Of a stretch of 64,000 nt of DNA, positions 7,585 to 17,361 are shown one piece after another. Numbering within the stretch: position 1 is the first letter of the stretch; every line of letters starts with the position of its first letter. The stretch lies in assembly GCA_016192705.1 (NCBI GenBank), contig JACPTQ010000029.1, positions 1 through 64,000 of the forward strand. Direction: 5' to 3'. A model generated the notes under the pieces. That model searched no databases, was not told where the DNA came from, and saw only the letters and a program-made list of their open reading frames with translations. The DNA comes from Deltaproteobacteria bacterium. Its GTDB lineage: Bacteria; Myxococcota; JACPTQ01. The position numbers were made by a program, and so were the translations under genes.

Positions 7585-9054
7585 ATGGCGCCGGTGTTTC
7601 CAAGCGAAAGTGAATTCGTCGCTCGGGTGAAGGCGGTGGGACGCGACCGCGCGCGCGGCGTTGTGTGGCGAGAGATTCCAGCGGACCTTGATACACCCGT
7701 CGGAGCGTTTCTGAAGCTCGACACCGGGGGGCCAGCTTTCTTGCTCGAGAGCGTCACGGGTGGCGATCGGTGGGGACGGTACAGCGTCATCGGCATCGAC
7801 CCCGAAGCGATGGTGACGGTGGGCGCGGGGGAGGGCGACGCGTGGGCACTTCTGCGCGAGCGGCTCCTACCGTTTGCACCCAACCTGCATTCCGCGGTGC
7901 CAATAAGCGGCGCGGTTGGTTTCGTGGGCTACGACGCGGTGCGTGCGTGGGAACGTCTGCCCGAGAGGACCCCATTGAAGCGTGGGCGTCGTGCGCCCGA
8001 CGCGATGTTCATTGTTCCGAGAACGATTGTGACGTTCGATAACCTCCGGCATCGGATGATGGTTTCGTCGTCGGTGACGGTGGCTGGGTCGAGTCCAGAG
8101 GCGGCGTACGCGGATGCCGTCAGGCGCGTCGATGCCGTGGTGGCGGCGCTCAGAGCCCCTATTCCGAACGACCGGAACGGACCAACCAAACCTGCGACTC
8201 CGGTGTTTTCGGAGCGCGAGCCGCGAGCCGCGTTTGAAGCGAAGGTTGAACGCATCAAAGAATATATTGCCGCTGGGGACGCGATCCAAGTTGTGATCTC
8301 GCGGCGGTTCGAGGTGAAGGCGCCGGCCGTCGACCTCTTTCAAGTTTACCGCGAACTGCGAACATCGAACCCGTCGCCGTACCTCTTTTTTTTGCGGGGC
8401 GGCGATGTAACGCTTGTGGGTGCGTCGCCCGAGATCCTCGTGAAAGTCACGCCGGGCGCCGATTCGCGGGCGATCGTCGAGGTGCGACCGATAGCGGGGA
8501 CGCGGCCACGGGGAGCGACCGAAGACGACGATCGGCGATTGGCGGATGAGCTTTGCGCGGACGCGAAGGAGCGAGCGGAGCACCTGATGCTCGTCGACCT
8601 GGGGCGAAATGATGTCGGCCGCGTCGCGAAGGTTGGGTCGGTTTCAGTCCCAGAATTCATGACGGTCGAACGCTATTCACACGTGATGCACCTCGTGTCG
8701 CACGTGAAAGGCGAGCTTGACCCACAGTTCGATGCGTACGATGCGGCGCGTGCGGCATTCCCGGCGGGAACGTTGTCGGGGGCGCCGAAGGTACGGGCCA
8801 TGGAGATTATTGACGAGCTTGAGGGCGCACGGCGTGGACCGTATGGCGGCGCGGTTGGGATGCTCGGTTGGGATGGCTCAGCGAATTTGGCGATCACGAT
8901 TCGAACGCTCGTGGCGTCGCGCGACGAATGGGTGGTGCAGGCGGGTGCGGGAATTGTCGCCGACAGCGATGCGGCGCGCGAAGCGGAAGAGTGCGAGAAT
9001 AAGGCACGTGCGGTGATGGCGGCGATCGAGCGGGCTGCGGGGCCGGGAGAGTAA
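7585..9054 (+). CDS. trpE: Anthranilate synthase component I
   Basis: A 489-residue chorismate-utilising enzyme and first gene of the trp cluster. With TrpG it converts chorismate and glutamine to anthranilate. The C-terminal chorismate-binding domain shows [12 protein letters not shown] in the form [42 protein letters not shown] and [16 protein letters not shown]. An LLES motif near residue 52 matches the usual Trp feedback site. The 63-bp upstream gap shows no leader peptide or attenuator. TrpG follows after 4 bp. Confidence 0.95.
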   Translation: MAPVFPSESEFVARVKAVGRDRARGVVWREIPADLDTPVGAFLKLDTGGPAFLLESVTGGDRWGRYSVIGIDPEAMVTVGAGEGDAWALLRERLLPFAPNLHSAVPISGAVGFVGYDAVRAWERLPERTPLKRGRRAPDAMFIVPRTIVTFDNLRHRMMVSSSVTVAGSSPEAAYADAVRRVDAVVAALRAPIPNDRNGPTKPATPVFSEREPRAAFEAKVERIKEYIAAGDAIQVVISRRFEVKAPAVDLFQVYRELRTSNPSPYLFFLRGGDVTLVGASPEILVKVTPGADSRAIVEVRPIAGTRPRGATEDDDRRLADELCADAKERAEHLMLVDLGRNDVGRVAKVGSVSVPEFMTVERYSHVMHLVSHVKGELDPQFDAYDAARAAFPAGTLSGAPKVRAMEIIDELEGARRGPYGGAVGMLGWDGSANLAITIRTLVASRDEWVVQAGAGIVADSDAAREAEECENKARAVMAAIERAAGPGE

Positions 9055-9058
9055 GGGA

Positions 9059-9652
9059 ATGCGGGTCCTGATGATCGACAACTACGACTCGTTTACGTAC
9101 AACCTCGTCCAATACCTGGGCGAGATTGGCGCGGAGGTGGTCGTTGTGAGAAACGATGCGCTCACGGTCGACGAGATCGCGGCGCGTGCGCCCGACGGAA
9201 TTGTTATTTCGCCGGGGCCCTGCACGCCGAATGAGGCCGGCGTTTCGGTGCCGGTTGTGAAGCGCTTTGCAGGGGCGGTGCCGATATTGGGCGTTTGCCT
9301 CGGTCACCAGTCGATCGGCGCGGCGTTTGGTGGCGATGTCGTGCGGGCGGCGCGCGTCATGCACGGAAAGACGTCGATGATTCTGCACGACGGATCGGGT
9401 GTGTTAGCGGGGTTACCGAATCCGTTTGAAGCGACGCGGTATCACTCGCTCATCGTGAAGCGCGAGACGCTGCCGGCTGCGTTGCGCGTCACGGCGTGGA
9501 CGGCGGACGGCGAAATCATGGGGCTCGCGCATCGGAGCCTTGCGATCGAAGGCGTGCAGTTTCACCCGGAATCGATCTTGACGACTTCGGGAAAAGATCT
9601 GTTGCGGAACTGGGTTGCGAGCGTTGCGGGTGCGCGCGAGATGCCGTCATGA
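9059..9652 (+). CDS. trpG: Anthranilate synthase component II (glutamine amidotransferase)
   Basis: A 197-residue class I amidotransferase that supplies ammonia to TrpE. The catalytic Cys lies in [10 protein letters not shown] and the His and Glu in VQFHPESI, making a complete triad; the N-terminal [16 protein letters not shown] is typical. The stop overlaps the trpD start (ATGA), indicating translational coupling. An equivalent PabA role cannot be excluded, but the trp context favours TrpG. Confidence 0.95.
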   Translation: MRVLMIDNYDSFTYNLVQYLGEIGAEVVVVRNDALTVDEIAARAPDGIVISPGPCTPNEAGVSVPVVKRFAGAVPILGVCLGHQSIGAAFGGDVVRAARVMHGKTSMILHDGSGVLAGLPNPFEATRYHSLIVKRETLPAALRVTAWTADGEIMGLAHRSLAIEGVQFHPESILTTSGKDLLRNWVASVAGAREMPS

Positions 9653-10683
9653 TTCGCGAGGCGATTGCGCGGGCGCTCCGCGGGGATGCGCTGTCTGTCG
9701 ATGAGGCGGCAACGGTTGCGAGCGAAGTGGCTGCGGGTGGAGCGACGCCGGCGCAAATCGGGGCGTGGCTCGTGGCGCTTCGAGCGAAGGGAGAGACGGT
9801 CGACGAGATTCTCGGTGTCGCGCGGGCGTTTCGCGCGGTTGCGACAAGAGTGCCGGGCGAATTCGCGGGCGCGATCGACACATGCGGGACGGGGGGCGAC
9901 GGCGCGCAAAGCTTTAATGTTTCGACGGCCGCCGGGATCGTTGCGGCGGCGGCGGGTGCGGTTGTCGCGAAGCACGGCAATCGAGCGGTTTCGTCGCGTT
10001 CGGGGAGCGCGGATGTTTTGGAGGCAGCGGGTGTGCGTATCACCGCGGCGCCGGCTGTTGCGGCATCGTCGCTCGCTCTGAATCGGTTTGCGTTTCTGTA
10101 TGCACCGGCCTATCACCCCGCGATGAAGCACGCGGCGCCCGTGCGGCGTGAAATCGGTGTGCGCACTGTGTTCAACTTGGTCGGGCCGCTGGTCAATCCG
10201 GTCCCACTCTCGGGGCAGCTGCTTGGCGTCTTTGATGAGGCGCTTGTGGGACCGCTCGCAGCGGTGTTGCGTGGACAGGGCCTTAAGCGGGCGATGGTGG
10301 TTCACGGTCGAGACGGACTCGACGAGCTTTCAGTCGTTACGACCACGCTGGTTGCGGAATTGAAGCCGAGCGGCGAGATTTCGACCTACGACGTTTCGCC
10401 TGAAGATGTTGGGATTGCGCGCCATGCTTCGGGCGACGCACTGCGGACGCGCGATGCGAATGAAAGCGTGGCGAGGATGCGCGCGTGTTTTGAAGGCGAG
10501 CCTGGAATTGTACGAGATGCTGTTCTCGTCAATGCGGGTGCGGCACTCTATGTGGCTGGGTGCGCCGGCTCGGTTCGCGACGGCAGTCAGTTGGCCGTTC
10601 AAGCGATTGACGGCGGTGCCGCTCGGGCCACGTTGGAGAGTGTCGTGCGGACTTATGCGAAAGACGACGGGAGGACGTTGTGA
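9649..10683 (+). CDS. trpD: Anthranilate phosphoribosyltransferase
   Basis: A 344-residue enzyme joining anthranilate to PRPP. Start ATG 9649 overlaps the trpG stop; a longer frame from 9496 only reads back through trpG. The PRPP/Mg signature [36 protein letters not shown] and the [18 protein letters not shown] region are intact, as in the canonical family. It overlaps trpC by four bases. Confidence 0.95.
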   Translation: MIREAIARALRGDALSVDEAATVASEVAAGGATPAQIGAWLVALRAKGETVDEILGVARAFRAVATRVPGEFAGAIDTCGTGGDGAQSFNVSTAAGIVAAAAGAVVAKHGNRAVSSRSGSADVLEAAGVRITAAPAVAASSLALNRFAFLYAPAYHPAMKHAAPVRREIGVRTVFNLVGPLVNPVPLSGQLLGVFDEALVGPLAAVLRGQGLKRAMVVHGRDGLDELSVVTTTLVAELKPSGEISTYDVSPEDVGIARHASGDALRTRDANESVARMRACFEGEPGIVRDAVLVNAGAALYVAGCAGSVRDGSQLAVQAIDGGAARATLESVVRTYAKDDGRTL

Positions 10684-11465
10684 GCCGATTGGCCGCAATT
10701 CTGGCGACGAAAGCCGCTGAGGTTGAGTTTCGAAAGCGAGTCGCGCCCTCTGCGGTGGTCGAAGACGCTGCCCGTCGAATGTCAGAGCCGATACGAGATT
10801 TTGCGGCGGCGCTTCGGGCTGCTCGGACGACACCGGCGGCCATCGCCGAAATCAAACGGGCGTCGCCCTCGAAGGGCCTGCTCCGCGCGCAGGTCGACGT
10901 CGCGGCGCTTGCCAAGACGTACACCGACGCGGGCGCCGCGGCGCTGTCGATTCTCACCGATCACACTTATTTTGGCGGCGATTCGTTTGACCTCACGACG
11001 GCCCGTGCGAACACACCACTCCCCGTCCTTCGTAAAGATTTTATTATCGACGAATACCAGGTGTACGAGAGCCGGCTCATCGGCGCAGATGCGATTCTCC
11101 TTATCGTTGCGGCGCTGGCCAAGGACCGGTTGCAGGCGCTTCATCGCCTCGCGGCCGACTTGGGGCTCGCCGTTGTCGTCGAGGTCCATTCTGAACGCGA
11201 ACTCGAAGTCGCGCTGAAGGTTGGCCCGGCCATCGTTGGCGTCAACGCGCGCAATCTGGCGAATTTTTCCGTGGATGTTGGAGTTGTCGAGCGCATACTG
11301 CCGCGCGTTCCAGCGACGCTCATCCGCGTCGGCGAGAGCGGCGTTCGCGCTCGGGACGACGTCACACGAATGGCCGCGGCCGGCGCGGAGGCTGTGCTTA
11401 TCGGCGAGAAGCTGATGACGGCGAAAGACCCGGGAGCCGAGCTTCGCGCGCTGATCGGGTCGTGA
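10680..11465 (+). CDS. trpC: Indole-3-glycerol phosphate synthase
   Basis: A 261-residue TIM-barrel enzyme converting CdRP to indole-3-glycerol phosphate. It begins at GTG 10680 in a GTGA overlap with trpD. Family motifs are clear: IAEIKRASPSKG, SILTDHTYFGG, VLRKDFIIDEYQVYE, GVNARNL and GESGV. It is a stand-alone enzyme, not fused to TrpF, and is followed by trpF in another four-base overlap. Confidence 0.95.
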   Translation: MSRLAAILATKAAEVEFRKRVAPSAVVEDAARRMSEPIRDFAAALRAARTTPAAIAEIKRASPSKGLLRAQVDVAALAKTYTDAGAAALSILTDHTYFGGDSFDLTTARANTPLPVLRKDFIIDEYQVYESRLIGADAILLIVAALAKDRLQALHRLAADLGLAVVVEVHSERELEVALKVGPAIVGVNARNLANFSVDVGVVERILPRVPATLIRVGESGVRARDDVTRMAAAGAEAVLIGEKLMTAKDPGAELRALIGS

Positions 11466-12106
11466 GCCGTCGTTTGCTCGTTAAGGTTTGTGGCCTTGTG
11501 CGCATCCGAGACGCCGTCGCGGCGGTCGAGCTCGGCGCCGATCTCATCGGCCTTAACTTTTTCGCCGACAGCCCGCGGTTTGTTTCACCGCGACGCGCGC
11601 GCGCCATCGCCGATCGCGTGCGGGGCGCCGTTAAGCTGGTCGGGGTTTTCGTCAACGCTCCCGAAACCTTAATCCGCGCCGCAATCGACGACCTCGGTCT
11701 CGATTTCGTTCAGCTTCACGGCGACGAGCCGCCCGACTTTGTGCGCGCGATCGGACCACACGCGGTCAAGGCGTTTCCGCTTGCGACGCGGCGCGACCTC
11801 GCGGCAATCGAGCGGTTTCCTTGCCCCAACTTTCATTTGCTTGATGCCCGCGCGCCTGTTCGCGGGGGTTCGGGACACCGCGCGAATTGGTCGTTGGCAT
11901 TTGAGGCGGCGGCCCAACATCGCGTTTTCCTTGCGGGTGGGCTCACACCTGAAAATGTCGCGACGGCGATTCGGGCTGTGCGCCCTTATGGTGTCGATGT
12001 CGCGAGCGGCGTCGAATCAGCCGCTGGAATCAAGGACGCAAAAAAAATGGATTCGTTTCTGGTGGCCGTGCGCGCTACTTATTCTCTTCGAACTCCGCGT
12101 CGATAA
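11462..12106 (+). CDS. trpF: Phosphoribosylanthranilate isomerase
   Basis: A 214-residue TIM barrel catalysing the Amadori rearrangement of PRA to CdRP. It starts at GTG 11462 overlapping trpC. KVCGL with the catalytic Cys, [14 protein letters not shown] with the catalytic Asp, and [14 protein letters not shown] at the phosphate site are all seen. The last ten codons run into the 3' end of dnaK on the other strand (12075-12106). No trpB or trpA follows, so the final steps must be encoded elsewhere. Confidence 0.94.
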   Translation: MSRRLLVKVCGLVRIRDAVAAVELGADLIGLNFFADSPRFVSPRRARAIADRVRGAVKLVGVFVNAPETLIRAAIDDLGLDFVQLHGDEPPDFVRAIGPHAVKAFPLATRRDLAAIERFPCPNFHLLDARAPVRGGSGHRANWSLAFEAAAQHRVFLAGGLTPENVATAIRAVRPYGVDVASGVESAAGIKDAKKMDSFLVAVRATYSLRTPRR

Positions 12107-14006
12107 CGTTGTCATCGCGCTTCGCTTTGCCCGTGCCGTTTCCACCGCCCGCACCCGACGCGCCACCACCACCACCGGCCGCGCTGCCGCCGTCCCCCGG
12201 CCCTGCGCCCGCCGCCTTGTACGCCGCCTCCGCGACCTTGTGCATGGCCGCCTGGATTCGGTCGTACGCTGCGCGCATCTGGTCGGCGTCCTTTGATTCG
12301 AGCGCCTCTTTGCCCACCGCGATCGCCGTGTCGACTTCCTTCAGCGCATCGGCGGGCGCCTTTTCTCGCAAATCCTTGACCTGCTTCTCAACTTCGTAAA
12401 CCATCGCGTCAAGCCGATTCCGCGCCTCGACCTCCTCGAAGCGCTTCTTGTCGTCCTCTTCCGACGCCTTCGCCTCATTCACCATCCGCTCAACTTCGTC
12501 CTTCGAAAGCCCGCTCGACGCTTCGATCTTGATGGTGTTCTCTTTGCTGGTCGCCTTGTCCTTTGCCGCAACGTGAACGATCCCGTTCGCGTCGATGTCG
12601 AACGTCACCAGAATCTGCGGCACCCCGCGCGGCGCCGTTGGAATCCCACCCAGCGTGAACTTCCCGAGCGTGCGATTCCCACTCGCCATTTTTCGCTCGC
12701 CCTGAAGCACGTGCACTTCAACCTGTGTTTGGTTGTCAGACGCTGTCGAATACACGCGCTCCTTCTTCGTCGGGATCGTCGTGTTGCGCGGAATCAGCAC
12801 GTCGCACACACCACCCAACGTCTCGATCCCGAGCGACAAGCTCGTCACGTCCAAAAGGAGCAAGTCCTTAACGTCGCCCGCCAAGACGCCGCCCTGAACC
12901 GCCGCTCCGATCGCGACAACTTCATCCGGGTTCACGCTTCGGTTCGGCTCGCGCGCGAACAACTTCTTGACCGCCTCCTGCACCTTCGGAATTCGGGTCG
13001 AACCCCCAACCAGCACGACCTCGTTGATGTCGCCCGGCCGTTTCGCGGCATCCTCCAGCGCGCGCCGGCACGGCTCGAGCGTCCGCTCAATGATCTCATC
13101 CATCAGCTGCTCGAGCTTCGCCCGCGACAGCCGAATGTTCATGTGCTTCGGCCCGTTCTGGTCGGCCGTCAAAAACGGCAAATTGATGTCGGTTTCGAGC
13201 ATCGACGACAGCTCAATTTTCGCGCGCTCCGCCGCATCCTTAAGCCGCTGCAACACCATCTTGTCTTTCGACAAATCGATCCCGCTGTCTTTCTTAAACT
13301 CGTCGATGAGATATTGCATGACGCGCTGATCGATGTCGTCGCCGCCCAAGTGCGTGTCGCCGTTCGTCGACTTCACCTGGACGATGTTGTCGCCGACCTC
13401 CAAGATCGAAATGTCGAACGTGCCGCCGCCGAAATCGTACACCGCGATGAGCTCGTCCTTCTTCTTGTCGAGGCCATACGCAAGCGCCGCCGCCGTCGGC
13501 TCGTTGATGATGCGCTTGACGTCGAGCCCCGCAATCTTCCCCGCATCTTTTGTCGCCTGCCGCTGCGAATCGTTGAAATACGCGGGCACCGTAATGACGG
13601 CCTCGGTCACCGTTTCGCCGAGATAGTTCTCCGCGGCCTTTTTCAACTTCTGCAATATCTTCGCGCTCACCTCGGGCGGCGACATCCGTTTGCCGCGCAC
13701 GTCCACATGCGCATCGCCATTCGGCGCCGTGACGACTTTATACGGCACGCGCTTCGACTCGGTCGCCTGCTCGTGCGCCTTCATCCCCATAAACCGCTTG
13801 ATCGAATAGACGGTGTTTTCAGGGTTTGTGACCGCCTGTCGCTTGGCGATATTCCCGACAAGCGTTTCGCCCTTTTCGTCCCAGGCGACGACCGACGGCG
13901 TCAGGCGCGACCCCTCTTCGTTCGAGATGACCTTGACGTCTTTGCCTTCAATGACCGCGACGACGGAGTTCGTCGTGCCGAGGTCGATACCGATGATTTT
14001 TCCCAT
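12075..14006 (-). CDS. dnaK: Chaperone DnaK (Hsp70)
   Basis: A 643-residue Hsp70 with GIDLGTTNS at the N-terminus, the [13 protein letters not shown] phosphate motif, [10 protein letters not shown], the [14 protein letters not shown] linker to the substrate-binding domain, and a Gly/Ala-rich tail ending near [13 protein letters not shown]. Its ribosome-binding site (AAGGAG) lies 8 bases before ATG 14006. grpE and dnaJ are not next to it. Either this is a split heat-shock locus or one of several dnaK genes, as often found in myxobacteria. Confidence 0.97.
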   Translation of the reverse strand: MGKIIGIDLGTTNSVVAVIEGKDVKVISNEEGSRLTPSVVAWDEKGETLVGNIAKRQAVTNPENTVYSIKRFMGMKAHEQATESKRVPYKVVTAPNGDAHVDVRGKRMSPPEVSAKILQKLKKAAENYLGETVTEAVITVPAYFNDSQRQATKDAGKIAGLDVKRIINEPTAAALAYGLDKKKDELIAVYDFGGGTFDISILEVGDNIVQVKSTNGDTHLGGDDIDQRVMQYLIDEFKKDSGIDLSKDKMVLQRLKDAAERAKIELSSMLETDINLPFLTADQNGPKHMNIRLSRAKLEQLMDEIIERTLEPCRRALEDAAKRPGDINEVVLVGGSTRIPKVQEAVKKLFAREPNRSVNPDEVVAIGAAVQGGVLAGDVKDLLLLDVTSLSLGIETLGGVCDVLIPRNTTIPTKKERVYSTASDNQTQVEVHVLQGERKMASGNRTLGKFTLGGIPTAPRGVPQILVTFDIDANGIVHVAAKDKATSKENTIKIEASSGLSKDEVERMVNEAKASEEDDKKRFEEVEARNRLDAMVYEVEKQVKDLREKAPADALKEVDTAIAVGKEALESKDADQMRAAYDRIQAAMHKVAEAAYKAAGAGPGDGGSAAGGGGGASGAGGGNGTGKAKRDDNVIDAEFEENK

Positions 14007-14040
14007 TTCTATCGCTCCTTAATGAACCTGCCTCGCGCGT

Positions 14041-14068
14041 AAGATAGTCACGAATTGCGGCGGGTCAA
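14041..14068 (-). promoter_or_regulatory. Promoter of dnaK
   Basis: On the minus strand TTGACC (14068-14063) and TATCTT (14046-14041) are 16 bp apart, a good housekeeping-type promoter with a predicted start near 14034. The -35 box overlaps the lolA stop codon, so dnaK can be transcribed separately from the genes upstream. No CIRCE inverted repeat was seen. Confidence 0.6.
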
Positions 14069-14679
14069 GGGTTCCTGATGACGTTGGCATTCTTCGGAAT
14101 TCTGAACGTAAAAAGGCTCGGTTTCAGCGCGGGGTTTTCCTCGATTCTCGAAAAGGTCATCTCGTTTGTATTGCCAACGGGGTCAAAAACGATCGTTTTC
14201 ATGACGCGCCCCGTCTCGCGGTCAACGTGAAAATAGAGCTTCTTGAAGTGCGACTCGCTCTTTTTCGGCACGAGCTCGAGCACGTCGAGGCCGCCCAGCG
14301 GCTCGCCCGCCTTGATGTCAAACTCCTCCGCGAGCTTCCCCTTGCCCCACAAAAAACTAACCGAGCTCGACAGCCGGTCCGCCCGAAACTCTTGCTCCGT
14401 CACCTGATTTTCATCGGCCTGATAGATCCAGAGCGTCTTTCCGTCCGCAACAAACTCCTTTTTCGTCGGCTTCAAATAGTCCCACCGCATGAGCCCGGGC
14501 TTCTTAAAGTAAACTCGCCCGCTCGAAATCTGCTTTCGCTTGTACACTTTATACGTATAAACCTGTCGAAACGTCGCCGAAAAACTCCGCGTCTTCTCGT
14601 AGAATCCCTGGACCTTTTCGACGACGCCCTCAGCGCCCCCGATCGCCGCAATCGCCATCAATCCTACGATTCCCAACAT
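14065..14679 (-). CDS. lolA: LolA-like outer-membrane lipoprotein carrier
   Basis: A 204-residue exported protein with an N-terminal hydrophobic signal. Family features are VQGFYEKTRSFSATFRQVY, SSGRVYFKKPGLMRWDY, ADGKTLWIYQADENQV and a late TFSRIEENPALKPSLFTFRIP strand, all placed as in LolA/LolA-like carriers. It would ferry lipoproteins across the periplasm, fitting a window rich in lipoproteins. It lies 58 bp upstream of dnaK and 66 bp after the acyl-CoA dehydrogenase gene. Confidence 0.85.
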   Translation of the reverse strand: MLGIVGLMAIAAIGGAEGVVEKVQGFYEKTRSFSATFRQVYTYKVYKRKQISSGRVYFKKPGLMRWDYLKPTKKEFVADGKTLWIYQADENQVTEQEFRADRLSSSVSFLWGKGKLAEEFDIKAGEPLGGLDVLELVPKKSESHFKKLYFHVDRETGRVMKTIVFDPVGNTNEMTFSRIEENPALKPSLFTFRIPKNANVIRNP

Positions 14680-14745
14680 TACTTTGACCCCGCTTTCATC
14701 ATCCGACCACGTTCACGTTCACGATCACGCGGTGATTGTCTTCCC

Positions 14746-15903
14746 TTAGACGCGCAGGCCATTCTTCAGGATCTGCCGCGCAATCACGAGCCGCTGAATC
14801 TCGCTCGTCCCTTCGCCGATTTCGCAGAGCTTCGCGTCGCGCCAATAACGCTCAACCGGAAACTCGCGTATGTACCCGTAACCTCCATGGATTTGAATCG
14901 CCCGGTCACACGCCCGGGTCGCCGCTTCCGACGCGAACAGCTTCGCCGCCGCCGCCTCGAACGGCGTTCGCAATCCCGCGTCCTGCATGGCCGCCGCGCG
15001 CCGCACCAAAAGCCGAGACGCTTCGTACGTCGTCGCCATATCGGCGATCATCCATTGAATCGCCTGGTTCTCGGCGATCGGCTTACCAAACGCAACCCGC
15101 TCGAGCGCGTATTTTCGCCCCTCCTCAAGCGCGCCGCGGTGAATCCCGAGCGCAAGCGACGCAATAGAAATTCGCCCGCGCTCCAGAACGCCGAGCGCGC
15201 CCTGAAACCCTTTGTCGACGTCGCCGAGCCGATTCTCATCCGGCACCACGCAATCTTCGAAAACAACTTCCGTCGTGTCCGACGAGCGCATCCCGAGCTT
15301 CTCGAGGTGCTTCCCAACACTAACTCCCCTTGAGCTGCCGCGCTCGACAACAAACGCGGTAATCCCGTGTTGTTTGTTCGGGCCCGTCTGCGCGAGCACC
15401 ACATAGATGTCGCCAACCGACCCCTGCGTAATAAACATCTTCGTGCCGTTAATGACCCAGTCGCCGCCCCGCCGCTCCGCGCGCGTTTGCATCCCACCCG
15501 CGGCGTCGCTTCCGCTCCCCGGCTCGGTTAAGCACCACGCCCCGAGCGCCTCGCCGCGCGCAAGCCGTGGCAGCCACCGTCGCTTTTGCGCGTCGTTGCC
15601 CTGCCGCGCGATGTGCGCCGACGCGAGTCCGTTGTGCGACGCGATCGTGAGCGCGAGCGACCCGTCGTGACGCGCGATCTCCTCGATCACCACCGAAACG
15701 CTCGTCATGTCGAGCCCCGAACCGCCGTACGCTTCGGGTGCGGCCATTCCGAGAAGTCCGAGCGCGGCGAGCTTGGGGATGATCTCGCGCGGAAATCGCT
15801 CCTCGCGATCCCACTTCGTCGCGTGCGGAGCCACCTCGGCCGCGGCAAACCCACGAACCGCCTCTTCCAGAACGCGCTGCGACTCATTCAGCTCGAAGTT
15901 CAT
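14746..15903 (-). CDS. Acyl-CoA dehydrogenase
   Basis: A 385-residue FAD enzyme with the three-domain acyl-CoA dehydrogenase layout. Motifs are [10 protein letters not shown] and [13 protein letters not shown] (FAD/substrate), [12 protein letters not shown], the [20 protein letters not shown] helix, and GEGTSEIQ carrying the probable catalytic Glu. It is closest in style to short/branched-chain or butyryl-CoA dehydrogenases, though the chain length used cannot be read from sequence. It overlaps the upstream gene by four bases. With the dienoyl-CoA reductase-like SDR at 5280 it suggests fatty-acid degradation. Confidence 0.92.
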   Translation of the reverse strand: MNFELNESQRVLEEAVRGFAAAEVAPHATKWDREERFPREIIPKLAALGLLGMAAPEAYGGSGLDMTSVSVVIEEIARHDGSLALTIASHNGLASAHIARQGNDAQKRRWLPRLARGEALGAWCLTEPGSGSDAAGGMQTRAERRGGDWVINGTKMFITQGSVGDIYVVLAQTGPNKQHGITAFVVERGSSRGVSVGKHLEKLGMRSSDTTEVVFEDCVVPDENRLGDVDKGFQGALGVLERGRISIASLALGIHRGALEEGRKYALERVAFGKPIAENQAIQWMIADMATTYEASRLLVRRAAAMQDAGLRTPFEAAAAKLFASEAATRACDRAIQIHGGYGYIREFPVERYWRDAKLCEIGEGTSEIQRLVIARQILKNGLRV

Positions 15904-16874
15904 GGATTCTCCTCAACCACGATCGCCGCACGATACACACGATTCGTGACGGCGTTCAAGAATGAAAAGCTGTCGCCGTACGAAGCGAGGAGCCACGGCG
16001 CGAAAATCGGCGTTTCGGCGACGGCCGCGACCCCAAGCGGGGTTGGCGTCGATCGGCCCGGGCGCACGTAAAAGAGCTCGCGATCTTCCGCGAGGACGAC
16101 GCCGCCATCCGAGAGCGCCACGAGCGCCGTGTATTCGAGCGTGGTTCCGACGGGTGGCGGCGGTTCGTTGTCGCCGTTGCCATCGTGAAGTCCCGCATAG
16201 GTTTCGTCGCTCGCGAAAATGAAGCGGTCGGCGTTCGCGATGCTTTCGCGGCGAATGTGCGTTGAGTAAGGATACCCTTTGCGAATCGCGCCTTCGGGCG
16301 AAACCTCGACGAGCAGATTGAGCTCGCCGGCGACGCGCGCGATGGAGCCCTGGCCGAGAAAAAAAACGGAGCCGTCGGCACGGGTGGCGATGGCGGTCAC
16401 GCGGCGAAAGCCAGCGGCCGACTCGGCGACGCCGCCGTAGGCGCGGATTTGGCGATTGTAAAGGAGCTCTTCGCCGGTCGCCGGGTTAATCCGCGCGCCG
16501 ATGGGGCCGCGAGATTCGCCGTCGCCATGCGGAAGTATGCCGTAAAGGCGTGACGCCGTGTCGACCGCGGCGATCGGGCGCGACACAAAGGTGATGGTTG
16601 GGTGTGCCTCCATGCCCGGAGTCGGTTCGCCGTCAAACGTCGCGTAAACGCCGCCGGACGCGCTTTCGGCAAGGCCCGTAAAAGTAACGCCGTCGACAAG
16701 CGGGACCGCGTGCCCGCCCGCAAGACGGACGAGGCGACGTCGACCCCGGTCTGCAACGAGCAGCCCGCCGCTTTCGAGGAAAAGAACGCCGACCGGTTCC
16801 GAAACAAAACGCGACAGATCGATTTGGGCGAGGAGCGTGAGCTCCGCTTTGAGCGTGACCGGCGCTGCCGTCAT
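15900..16874 (-). CDS. Unknown protein, probable beta-propeller
   Basis: A 324-residue protein without a signal peptide or membrane segment. It contains repeated short strand-turn units such as GVLFLESGGLLVADRGRRR, ITFVSRPIAAVDTASRLYG, ATRADGSVFFLGQGSIARV and ALVALSDGGVVLAEDRELFYV, typical of NHL/SMP-30-like propellers. No enzyme residues can be assigned. It is coupled by ATGA overlaps to both neighbours: the two-TM protein before it and the acyl-CoA dehydrogenase after it. Confidence 0.6.
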   Translation of the reverse strand: MTAAPVTLKAELTLLAQIDLSRFVSEPVGVLFLESGGLLVADRGRRRLVRLAGGHAVPLVDGVTFTGLAESASGGVYATFDGEPTPGMEAHPTITFVSRPIAAVDTASRLYGILPHGDGESRGPIGARINPATGEELLYNRQIRAYGGVAESAAGFRRVTAIATRADGSVFFLGQGSIARVAGELNLLVEVSPEGAIRKGYPYSTHIRRESIANADRFIFASDETYAGLHDGNGDNEPPPPVGTTLEYTALVALSDGGVVLAEDRELFYVRPGRSTPTPLGVAAVAETPIFAPWLLASYGDSFSFLNAVTNRVYRAAIVVEENP

Positions 16875-17344
16875 CCGCGGGACGCCTTTCTACGAAAGCG
16901 ATCGATCGCGTCGGAGATTGCGGCGAGGTCAAAGCCAACGCGCAGGAGGCGAATGCGCGCGGGCTTGGAAGGGGTTGCGGGAGCGGCGGCGGGCGCGAGA
17001 TCGTCGAGCGACGGATCACGCACGAACTCGACAGCGGGCATCAGCATCAACGTTGTTGACCGCATCGCGCTGCAGTCGTCAAGCGGTGCGACCTTTGGCC
17101 GCGAGAGGCCGCCGCGAAGCTCAACGCCACGCTCCGATACGGTCACGACCGCGCGCCATGCCGCAAGCTGGACGATGTTACGCACCGCGACGATGGCGCC
17201 AAGAAGCGCGATGAGAATGCTCCACGGGGCGTCGGCCGCGACGGCCTTCCACGAACCGTAAACAAGTATGTAAAGCCCGCCGAGCGCCGCGAAGAGCGAC
17301 AGCGCGAGATTGGCAATGCCGGGGCGCGCGCGGAACGACTCCAT
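16871..17344 (-). CDS. Small membrane protein with two N-terminal TM segments
   Basis: A 157-residue protein with two hydrophobic segments (about residues 12-30 and 42-60) followed by a cytosolic domain beginning VVTVSERGVELRGGLSRPKVAPLDD. This strand pattern is reminiscent of bacterial PH-like domains. It has a Pro/Ala linker and a basic tail (DAIDRFRRKASRG). It is the first gene of a coupled trio with the propeller and acyl-CoA dehydrogenase genes. Function unknown. Confidence 0.55.
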   Translation of the reverse strand: MESFRARPGIANLALSLFAALGGLYILVYGSWKAVAADAPWSILIALLGAIVAVRNIVQLAAWRAVVTVSERGVELRGGLSRPKVAPLDDCSAMRSTTLMLMPAVEFVRDPSLDDLAPAAAPATPSKPARIRLLRVGFDLAAISDAIDRFRRKASRG

Positions 17345-17361
17345 CGGCGCGCATTATGGGG

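Noticed and set aside
12573-14042. 489-codon open frame opposite dnaK
   Set aside because: Antisense to a highly conserved gene; Arg/His-rich composition typical of GC-rich shadow frames.
14007-14064. CIRCE element before dnaK
   Set aside because: No TTAGCACTC-N9-GAGTGCTAA repeat; only a sigma-70-like promoter is seen.
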